From an uncultured Clostridia bacterium (GTDB lineage Bacteria; Bacillota; Clostridia; Oscillospirales; Ruminococcaceae): a stretch of 9,320 nucleotides of DNA. A program made the position numbers and the translations under genes. The stretch lies in assembly GCA_945867255.1 (NCBI GenBank), contig CAMBHV010000034.1:1-9320 (forward strand), written 5' to 3'. Of this stretch, positions 1-5,787 are shown in pieces. Position 1 is the first letter of the stretch, and every line of letters begins with the position of its first letter. Under the pieces are notes generated by a model, which saw only the letters and a program-made list of their open reading frames with translations, did not search any database and was not told where the DNA came from.

Positions 1-16
1 GATTAGTTGGTTCTTG

Positions 17-46
17 TTGACTAACTCGTGATATGCTTGTTACACT
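17..46 (+). promoter_or_regulatory. Promoter of the mntP riboswitch transcript
   Basis: A -35 element TTGACT (17-22) and a -10 element TACACT (41-46) are separated by 18 nt, with a TG dinucleotide just upstream of the -10. Transcription would start near position 53, a few bases before the first helix of the manganese riboswitch. An imperfect inverted repeat (TTAGT at 3-7, ACTAA at 20-24) overlaps the -35, but I cannot assign it to a regulator. Confidence 0.6.
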
Positions 47-58
47 GATGCATAGACT

Positions 59-155
59 TCCGTGGGGGAGTAGTCCGCGCCGTGATAGGCGGCGTGCAAA
101 GTCAACATACTGGCGCAGTGCGCCTGGCTTTGCTTGATGTGACAAGACCCGCGGG
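59..155 (+). promoter_or_regulatory. yybP-ykoY manganese riboswitch
   Basis: This is the Mn2+-sensing yybP-ykoY aptamer upstream of mntP. The diagnostic GGGAGTAG lies at 66-73 and the second conserved loop, ACAAGACC, at 142-149. P1 pairs 59-66 with 148-155. A second arm pairs CAAAGTC (97-103) with GGCTTTG (126-132) and is capped by a GGCGC/GCGCC hairpin (112-116 with 120-124). In known members two loops meet to bind Mn2+ and lock P1. Here the 3' strand of P1 is also the 5' strand of the downstream terminator, so Mn2+ binding should block termination and turn the exporter on. The motif match and the gene downstream agree. Confidence 0.93.
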
Positions 156-180
156 TGGCCTTTGGCTGCCCGCGGGTCTT
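144..180 (+). terminator. Riboswitch-controlled terminator upstream of mntP
   Basis: A perfect 12-bp inverted repeat, AAGACCCGCGGG (144-155) and CCCGCGGGTCTT (169-180), can extend through GU pairs to a three-base loop at 161-163. A T-rich run, TTATTTTG, follows. Bases 148-155 are shared with P1 of the manganese riboswitch, so the two structures exclude each other. The U tract is interrupted, so termination may be incomplete. Confidence 0.8.
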
Positions 181-230
181 ATTTTGAAATTTTGCCACGC
201 TGGGCAGTATTTCTGAGTGGAGGAGAACGT

Positions 231-815
231 ATGACAATCTGGACCTTATTCCTGTTGGCTTTGGGCCTTTCCATGGATGCATTTGCTGTGTCTGTCACAA
301 ATAGCATGTGCTTTGCAAATTTTACCCGGCGCCAAGCAATAACAGCAAGCGCTTGCTTTGGTGTGTTTCAGGGCCTGATGCCGGTAATAGGATATTTTGC
401 AGGAAGAGTGTTTTCAAAATGGATTGGCGCAGTAGATCACTGGGTGGCGTTTGCATTACTGGGGTTTATCGGCGGAAACATGCTGTGGGAAGCGATATGT
501 GAGATGAGGCGCGCGAAACAGGAGGGGATAAGCTGCCCGGCCGACAAAGCATTCGGGATTCGGATGATGTTGATGCAGGCGTTGGCCACCAGCATAGACG
601 CACTTGCTGTGGGCGTGAGTTTCGCGGCGCTCAGCGTGAACATATGGCAGGCGGCAGGCTTTATTTGCTGCGTGACATTTGTGTGTTGTCTTGTGGGCCA
701 TGCGCTGGGGCATCGCTTTGGCCTTTTGCTGGGCGCGCGGGCGCAGCTGTGCGGCGGAATGATTCTTGTGCTCATTGGAACGAAGATCCTGGTGGAGCAT
801 CTGATGGGGGGCTGA
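231..815 (+). CDS. mntP: MntP-family manganese efflux pump
   Basis: This 194-aa membrane protein should export Mn2+ from the cytoplasm. It has two repeated halves typical of MntP (formerly YebN): LSMDAFAVS at residues 13-21 and ATSIDALAVG at 119-128. The membrane-embedded Asp16 and Asp123 match the conserved acidic residues of the family. About six hydrophobic segments are visible, and the length is close to the usual 180-195 aa. I chose the ATG at 231 because GGAGGAGA precedes it at good spacing. An upstream in-frame TTG at 162 lies inside the terminator hairpin and is not credible. The yybP-ykoY riboswitch upstream independently supports a manganese role. No strong terminator lies directly after the stop codon; the hairpin at 909-932 is the nearest candidate. 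Confidence 0.94.
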   Translation: MTIWTLFLLALGLSMDAFAVSVTNSMCFANFTRRQAITASACFGVFQGLMPVIGYFAGRVFSKWIGAVDHWVAFALLGFIGGNMLWEAICEMRRAKQEGISCPADKAFGIRMMLMQALATSIDALAVGVSFAALSVNIWQAAGFICCVTFVCCLVGHALGHRFGLLLGARAQLCGGMILVLIGTKILVEHLMGG

Positions 816-861
816 AAATTGCTTGTATCCATCGAACGGGTGCCTATCAAGGTGTGGTTAG

Positions 862-890
862 TTGACGTGGTGGCATCTTTTTGCTATTCT
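862..890 (+). promoter_or_regulatory. Promoter of the NSS symporter gene
   Basis: TTGACG (862-867) and TATTCT (885-890) are separated by exactly 17 nt, with an extended -10 TGC at 882-884. Transcription would start near 897, giving a leader of about 67 nt that contains the hairpin at 909-932. Confidence 0.7.
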
Positions 891-908
891 GGTTCGGTAA
901 GCACAAAG

Positions 909-940
909 CGCCCGGATGCGGCATTGCGGGCGGTGTTTTT
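909..940 (+). terminator. Possible terminator or attenuator in the symporter leader
   Basis: CGCCCG (909-914) pairs with CGGGCG (927-932) around a 12-nt loop, followed by GTGTTTTT. It could end mntP transcripts. Because it also lies between the symporter promoter and its start codon, it could attenuate that gene too. The stem is only 6 bp, so the call is tentative. Confidence 0.35.
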
Positions 941-963
941 CAACAAAAGGGGGATCTTTTTTT

Positions 964-2364
964 ATGCAGCAGCGTGAAAAATTTGCCTCGCGCCTCGGCT
1001 TTCTTCTGATCAGCGCCGGGTGCGCCATCGGGCTTGGGAATGTGTGGAGGTTTCCATATATCACGGGTAAATATGGTGGGGCGGCATTTGTGGTGCTGTA
1101 CCTGCTGTTTCTTGTCATTTTGGGCCTGCCGGTAATGGTAATGGAATTTGCCGTGGGTCGCGCCAGCCAGAAAAGTTGCGCAAAAAGTTTCGAAACCCTT
1201 GCGCCGGGCACGAAATGGCGCCATTTCAAATGGTGGGGATTTGTTGGCTGTTATCTTCTGATGATGTTCTACACCACGGTGTGTGGCTGGATGTTTGCTT
1301 ATACAGTAAAAAGCGCGACAGGCACATTCATCGGGTTAGACAGCACAGGTGTGGCTGGGGTGTTCAGTGCCATGCAGGCGAATCCGGGTGAGATGATCGG
1401 CTGGATGCTGGTGGCCGTAATTCTGGGCTTTTTTGTGTGCAGCTTGGGGCTTCAGAAGGGCGTAGAACGCATCACCAAGATGATGATGGCCTGCCTGTTT
1501 GTGATTCTTGTTGTGTTGTGCGTGCGCAGCGTGACGTTGCCGGGGGCGTCTGCCGGGCTTGAGTTTTACCTTGTGCCTGACTTCGGAAAAATGTTTACCG
1601 GTTCTACAACGGCGGAAAAATGGGCTAATTTTGGAGAAGCAGTGTACGCAGCCATGGGCCAGGCGTTCTTTACGCTTAGCCTTGGCATCAGCGCCATGGC
1701 AATTTTTGGTTCTTATATTGGCAAAGAGCGCAGTTTGATGGGAGAAGCTGTGAACATCGGCGTGCTGGATACCACGGTGGCCTTGCTGACGGGCCTGATT
1801 ATTTTCCCGGCATGTTTTGCCTTTGGTGTGGACCCGGGCGAAGGCCCGAAACTGGTGTTCGTTACACTTCCCAGTGTGTTTGAGCAGATGCCCGGAAGCC
1901 GCGTGTGGGGCACCCTGTTTTTCCTGTTTATGAGCTTTACAGCACTTTCCACGGTGATTGCTGTGTTTGAGAACCTGATCAGTTTCTGTATGGACAACTG
2001 GGAATGGACGCGCAAAAAAGCTGTGGCAGTGAATGCGGTGGCCGTTATGGTGCTTTCGTTGCCTTGTGCGCTGGGCTATAATGTGTGGAAAGGTTTTTCT
2101 GTGCCGGGCATTGGTGATATACAGGAACTGGAGGATTTTGTCATCAGTAATAACCTGCTTCCGCTGGGCTCGCTGCTGTATCTTCTGTTCTGCGTGTCAA
2201 AAGGCGGATGGGGCTGGAAGAATTTCATTGCAGAGGCCGATGAGGGCCAGGGCTTGAAATTTCCGAAATGGGCGCGTGGATATCTTACCTATGGTTTGCC
2301 GGCACTGATTTTGATCATTTTTGTGATGGGGTATGTGCCGAAGTTTCAGGCATGGCTCGGATAA
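964..2364 (+). CDS. Sodium-dependent amino-acid symporter, NSS (LeuT-fold) family
   Basis: This 466-aa inner-membrane protein should import an amino acid or related substrate with Na+. TM1 carries the family signature GNVWRFPY (residues 25-32), preceded by the small-residue SAGCAIGLG unwound segment. TM6 contains the GQAFFTLSLGISAMAIFGSY region (232-251). TM8 carries ALST (327-330), where LeuT places Na2-site Thr and Ser ligands. I count about eleven hydrophobic segments rather than twelve, which is typical of bacterial members such as MhsT and Tyt1. The ATG at 964 is chosen because AAAGGGGGA (946-954) precedes it; an in-frame start at 916 lies inside the leader hairpin. The substrate cannot be read from the sequence, although hydrophobic or aromatic amino acids are common for this subgroup. 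It is a single-gene unit with its own promoter and terminator. Confidence 0.92.
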   Translation: MQQREKFASRLGFLLISAGCAIGLGNVWRFPYITGKYGGAAFVVLYLLFLVILGLPVMVMEFAVGRASQKSCAKSFETLAPGTKWRHFKWWGFVGCYLLMMFYTTVCGWMFAYTVKSATGTFIGLDSTGVAGVFSAMQANPGEMIGWMLVAVILGFFVCSLGLQKGVERITKMMMACLFVILVVLCVRSVTLPGASAGLEFYLVPDFGKMFTGSTTAEKWANFGEAVYAAMGQAFFTLSLGISAMAIFGSYIGKERSLMGEAVNIGVLDTTVALLTGLIIFPACFAFGVDPGEGPKLVFVTLPSVFEQMPGSRVWGTLFFLFMSFTALSTVIAVFENLISFCMDNWEWTRKKAVAVNAVAVMVLSLPCALGYNVWKGFSVPGIGDIQELEDFVISNNLLPLGSLLYLLFCVSKGGWGWKNFIAEADEGQGLKFPKWARGYLTYGLPALILIIFVMGYVPKFQAWLG

Positions 2365-2376
2365 AATGAAAATAAT

Positions 2377-2406
2377 GGCCGCCGGCATATGCCGGCGGCC
2401 GTTTTG
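2377..2406 (+). terminator. Terminator of the NSS symporter gene
   Basis: A perfect 24-base palindrome at 2377-2400 (12-bp arms beginning GGCCGCCGG) lies 12 nt after the stop codon and is followed by GTTTTG. The reverse strand also has a T-rich flank (ATTATTTTCATTTT), so it could work in both directions. Confidence 0.85.
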
Positions 2407-2412
2407 TTGCGC

Positions 2413-2499
2413 AAGCGAGCGTATCTGTCGTTTGTTTTGAGTGAAATAATTGGGAAATAGTATTTTCCATTAAGCAAACAAAATAGACGGCTTTCGCTT
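2413..2499. repeat. Imperfect inverted repeat with nested hairpin
   Basis: AAGCGA (2413-2418) pairs with TCGCTT (2494-2499), CTGTC (2425-2429) with GACGG (2486-2490, one GU pair), and GTTTG (2430-2434) with CAAAC (2475-2479). An inner GGAAA/TTTCC hairpin surrounds 2453-2468. The two sides read as similar AT-rich segments in opposite orientation. It encodes nothing recognisable and sits between the symporter terminator and the candidate RNA. Confidence 0.4.
2437..2466 (+). promoter_or_regulatory. Possible promoter for the structured RNA
   Basis: TTGAGT (2437-2442) and TATTTT (2461-2466) are separated by 18 nt, giving a predicted start near 2473. An alternative -10, TAGTAT (2458-2463), has suboptimal spacing. 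The match is weaker than the other promoters in this window. Confidence 0.35.
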
Positions 2500-2712
2500 A
2501 ATGTATTGGCATGGTTACTCATTTCAGTTAGAATGTTGCCGATGGCGAACCGCAGTCATAATAGCAGGAATCAAACCATGCCAGACGGGCCGGATCAGGA
2601 GACGGTTTCACATGGTGATGCCCCTTTTTGCCTTGGATATACGGGCTGGGGATATGCAGCATTTGCCGACATTTCCCATCATGGCCTACGGGCAAAAACG
2701 TTGATTTTTTTT
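2473..2712 (+). ncRNA. Candidate structured noncoding RNA, family not assigned
   Basis: No convincing protein gene covers this stretch, yet it contains consecutive helices. TGGCATGGTT (2507-2516) pairs perfectly over 10 bp with AACCATGCCA (2574-2583), enclosing a bulged GTTGCC/GGCGAAC hairpin (2535-2550). GGGC plus ATCA (2587-2590, 2594-2597) pair with TGAT plus GCCC (2616-2623), with a three-base bulge. TTTTTGCC (2625-2632) pairs with GGCAAAAA (2691-2698) and encloses a TGGGGA/TTCCCA stem (2647-2652 with 2673-2678). A U8 tract (2705-2712) follows, and GCAAAAA/TTTTTGC (2692-2698 with 2708-2714) offers a short terminator hairpin. The plus strand is favoured by that U tract. I do not recognise the family with certainty. 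raiA-type RNA is a candidate by size and host range only. A structured leader of the downstream operon is the main alternative. Confidence 0.5.
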
Positions 2713-2729
2713 GCGAAAAGCATTACACT
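2701..2729 (+). promoter_or_regulatory. Promoter of the activase/HgdB-like operon
   Basis: TTGATT (2701-2706) and TACACT (2724-2729) are separated by 17 nt, giving a start near 2736 and a leader of about 120 nt. The -35 overlaps the U tract that ends the candidate RNA. Confidence 0.6.
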
Positions 2730-2739
2730 ATTCGTATAT

Positions 2740-2783
2740 ATGCGTTTTCACGACAGGCTTTGCCGCCAGAGAAAAATACGCAT
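2740..2783 (+). other. Leader hairpin upstream of the activase gene
   Basis: ATGCGT (2740-2745) pairs with ACGCAT (2778-2783) and TTTC (2746-2749) with GAAA (2771-2774), leaving a three-base bulge. The loop contains a small GGC/GCC hairpin. It would be the first structure of the operon transcript. No known riboswitch class is evident in the leader. Confidence 0.3.
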
Positions 2784-2857
2784 TGTGGCGAAGTGCCCTG
2801 TGTGCTGTTTTGCGTTGCCGGCGGGCCTTCTCATTTTTGAAGGAGCGAGGATCTCTT

Positions 2858-5758
2858 TTGTATCATATCGGTCTTGACATTGGAAGCACCACCATCAAGT
2901 GTGTGGTGCTGGACGAGCAGCAGAACCTGCTGTACAAAACCTACGAGCGCCACTATTCCCACATTGTGGAAAAAGCTGCTGAAGTATTGGCACATGTGGA
3001 AGAACAGTATGCAAAGAAACAGGCGGTATGTCTTGCCTTGTCCGGCTCGGCGGGAATGGGGTTCGCCGAAAGTTGTGGCATCCCCTTTGTGCAGGAGGTA
3101 TATGCCACCCGTATTGCGGCCAACCGATATATGCCGGGTACGGATGTTGTGATTGAGCTGGGCGGCGAAGATGCGAAAATCTTGTTCCTGACCGGCGGCA
3201 CGGAGGTGCGCATGAATGGTTCATGCGCGGGCGGCACAGGCGCTTTTATTGACCAGATGGCCACATTGCTGCATATGACGCCGGATGAAATGAACGAGGC
3301 GGCGAAAACGGCGCAGAAAACGTATACCATTGCCAGCCGCTGTGGCGTGTTTGCCAAAAGTGATGTACAGCCCTTGCTGAATCAGGGCGCAAGTAAAAAC
3401 GATGTTGCGCTCAGCATCTTTGGCGCTGTGGTGAACCAGACCATTGCCGGCCTTGCGCAGGGAAGACCCATTCGGGGCAATGTGTTGTATCTGGGTGGCC
3501 CGCTTACCTTTTTGTCTGAGCTGCGCAGCAGTTTTGACAAGGCGTTGGGTGCAAATGGTGTTTGCCCGGAAAACAGCCTGTATTATGTAGCTCTTGGCGC
3601 TGCGCTGTATGCGCAGGGCCAGGTAACGCTGCCCGATATTACAGCGCGCCTTCAGGATTATTCTGCAACGGCCAGCTATGCGTTCCATGCGCCTCTATTT
3701 AAAAGTCAACGTGAATATGAAGACTTTCGCGCACGTCATGCGCTGGCAAGTGTGCCGTTTCGCGAATATACGCCGGATTGCGGCGACATCCATATTGGCA
3801 TTGACGCGGGCAGCACCACGGTAAAGGCTGTTGCTATCGACGAAAAGGCCAATATCGTATATACCAGCTATGAGCCGAATTCCGGCAACCCGGTACCTAT
3901 CATCCATCGCTTTTTGAAGGAGATTTATGCCAGTTGCCCCGGGGCACGTGTGGCCAGCGCTACGGCAACGGGTTATGGAGAAGAATTGGTGAAAACTGCC
4001 TTCGGAGCGGATTTTGGTGTTGTGGAGACGGTGGCCCACTTTACTGCGGCGCGCCATTTTTTGCCGGATGTGGATTTTGTGATCGATATCGGCGGGCAAG
4101 ATATGAAGTGCTTTAAGGCGGAAAACGGCGCCATTAGCGATATTTTCCTGAATGAGGCGTGTTCCTCTGGGTGCGGCAGCTTTTTGCAAACATTTGCCGA
4201 GGCGCTGGGCTATTCTGTGCCTGAATTTGCAAAGCTTGGTCTATTTGCCGACAAACCGGTGGACCTTGGCAGCCGTTGTACGGTGTTTATGAATTCCAGT
4301 GTGAAACAGGCGCAAAAAGATGGGGCCTCTATTGAGAATATCTCGGCCGGCCTTTCTATCAGCGTGGTGAAAAATGCACTGTACAAGGTGATTCGCGCGG
4401 GCAGCCCGGAAGAACTGGGGCGCAAGATCGTGGTGCAGGGTGGTACATTCTATAACGAGGCTGTGCTGCGTGCGTTTGAACAGGAAATGGGCGTGAATGT
4501 CATTCGGCCTTCTATCGCCGGCCTGATGGGTGCGTTTGGTGCGGCTTTGTATGGCCGTGCCCACGCAAGAGAACAAAGTGCTCTGCTTTCTGCACAGGCG
4601 CTGGAAACATTTACGCAGCAGGCCAAAAATGTGAAATGCGGATTATGTGGTAACCATTGCCAGCTGACGGTCAGCACGTTCCCGGGTGGGAGAAAATTTA
4701 TTTCCGGTAACCGCTGTGACAGGCCCGTGACACATCGCACGGGCGATGACCCGCTGAACTTGTATGCGTACAAGCTTTCTTTGCTGGCTAAATATGAGGA
4801 AGGCACGGGAACGCGCGGCACAGTGGGAATGCCTATGTGCTTAAGTTTTTATGAATTGTTTCCTTTCTGGCACACATTGTTTACGCATCTGGGGTTCCGC
4901 GTGCGCCACAGTTCATTTTCCACGCGTGATACTTATCTGGCTGGCCAGGCAACCATTCCCTCCGACACAGTATGTTATCCTGCCAAGCTGGCCCATGGGC
5001 ATATTCAGGAATTGGCTGCTATGCAGGATGTGGATGCCATTTTCTATCCCTGCATGAGTTATAACTTTGATGAAGGGCTGGGAGATAACCATTACAACTG
5101 CCCGGTGGTGGCGTATTATCCTGAGGTGCTGGCGGCCAATTGCCCGGAGCTTGCAGAAAAAATATTTATTTACGACTTTGTAGGCCCGCATAACCGCAAG
5201 GCATTTCCAAAGAAAATGGCCGCCGTGTTGCAAAAGTATTGGCCTGATATTACGCAGGCGCAGGTGGCCGAAGCCGCTGCTGCCGCCTATGAAGAATATG
5301 TTGCACATATGGCCGCGGTGAGAAAACGCGGTGCAGAGATCATTGCCGAGGCACGCAAAGCGGGCCGGCACATCATCGTGCTGGCGGGCCGTCCGTATCA
5401 TGTGGACCCGGAAATCAACCATGGTATCGATAAGTTGATTTGTTCACATGGTGCCGCGGTGGTAACAGAGGACAGCATCTCGCATCTTGTACAGAAGTTT
5501 GAGACCCGCGTGTTGAACCAGTGGACGTATCACGCTCGTCTGTATGCGGCGGCCCGATACATTGCGGATAAGCCGGATATGGACCTTGTACAGCTGGTAA
5601 GTTTTGGCTGTGGGGTGGACGCCATCACTACGGACGAAACACGCGAGATTCTGCAGCGCGAAGGGAAATTGTATACACAGATCAAAATAGACGAGATCAC
5701 CAATCTCGGCACCGTGAACATCCGCCTTCGCAGCCTGTTTGCCGCACTGGAACAGTAA
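2858..5758 (+). CDS. Tandem-domain acyl-CoA dehydratase activase-like ATPase (BcrAD/BadFG plus DUF2229)
   Basis: This 966-aa cytoplasmic protein carries two ASKHA ATPase domains like HgdC, which uses ATP to inject a low-potential electron into a dehydratase. Domain 1 (about 3-255) has IGLDIGSTT (4-12), ELGGEDAK (100-107), Cys123 and Cys162. Domain 2 (about 312-567) has IGIDAGSTT (313-321), DIGGQDMK (410-417), Cys435 and Cys474. Both Cys pairs are 39 residues apart, as in HgdC (Cys127/Cys166), so one chain could form the dimer-bridging [4Fe-4S] site. Cys594, Cys597, Cys601 and Cys620 form a likely extra cluster motif. Residues 655-960 resemble DUF2229. The TTG start at 2858 puts IGLDIGST at the N-terminus and follows AAGGAGCGAGG; no better start is visible. 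The HgdB-like gene follows after 29 nt. The substrate is unknown. Confidence 0.88.
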   Translation: MYHIGLDIGSTTIKCVVLDEQQNLLYKTYERHYSHIVEKAAEVLAHVEEQYAKKQAVCLALSGSAGMGFAESCGIPFVQEVYATRIAANRYMPGTDVVIELGGEDAKILFLTGGTEVRMNGSCAGGTGAFIDQMATLLHMTPDEMNEAAKTAQKTYTIASRCGVFAKSDVQPLLNQGASKNDVALSIFGAVVNQTIAGLAQGRPIRGNVLYLGGPLTFLSELRSSFDKALGANGVCPENSLYYVALGAALYAQGQVTLPDITARLQDYSATASYAFHAPLFKSQREYEDFRARHALASVPFREYTPDCGDIHIGIDAGSTTVKAVAIDEKANIVYTSYEPNSGNPVPIIHRFLKEIYASCPGARVASATATGYGEELVKTAFGADFGVVETVAHFTAARHFLPDVDFVIDIGGQDMKCFKAENGAISDIFLNEACSSGCGSFLQTFAEALGYSVPEFAKLGLFADKPVDLGSRCTVFMNSSVKQAQKDGASIENISAGLSISVVKNALYKVIRAGSPEELGRKIVVQGGTFYNEAVLRAFEQEMGVNVIRPSIAGLMGAFGAALYGRAHAREQSALLSAQALETFTQQAKNVKCGLCGNHCQLTVSTFPGGRKFISGNRCDRPVTHRTGDDPLNLYAYKLSLLAKYEEGTGTRGTVGMPMCLSFYELFPFWHTLFTHLGFRVRHSSFSTRDTYLAGQATIPSDTVCYPAKLAHGHIQELAAMQDVDAIFYPCMSYNFDEGLGDNHYNCPVVAYYPEVLAANCPELAEKIFIYDFVGPHNRKAFPKKMAAVLQKYWPDITQAQVAEAAAAAYEEYVAHMAAVRKRGAEIIAEARKAGRHIIVLAGRPYHVDPEINHGIDKLICSHGAAVVTEDSISHLVQKFETRVLNQWTYHARLYAAARYIADKPDMDLVQLVSFGCGVDAITTDETREILQREGKLYTQIKIDEITNLGTVNIRLRSLFAALEQ

Positions 5759-5787
5759 AGCATGCTCCCAAGGAGGTACCCCTTTTT

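Noticed and set aside
162..230. In-frame TTG extension of mntP adding 23 residues
   Set aside because: It starts inside the riboswitch terminator hairpin and has no ribosome binding site, whereas ATG 231 has GGAGGAGA and begins with the normal MntP N-terminus.
437..850. Long minus-strand frame opposite mntP
   Set aside because: It is the shadow of a well-supported membrane protein gene, with no ribosome binding site and no family resemblance.
2528..2662. Minus-strand 44-codon frame ending in SCYYDCGSPSATF
   Set aside because: It is open, and an internal GTG has a weak AAGGGG upstream, but it lies wholly inside the structured RNA candidate. Its openness is more simply explained by a conserved RNA sequence. 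I would revisit it if ribosome profiling showed signal.
2711..2857. N-terminal extension of the activase upstream of TTG 2858
   Set aside because: The added residues overlap the promoter -10 and the leader hairpin and match no activase N-terminus, which normally begins just before IGLDIGST.
2506..2877. Plus-strand frame of 123 codons in the gap before the activase gene
   Set aside because: It has no ribosome binding site, overlaps the paired RNA helices and the operon promoter, and runs into the activase gene in another frame. Its composition does not look like a real protein.
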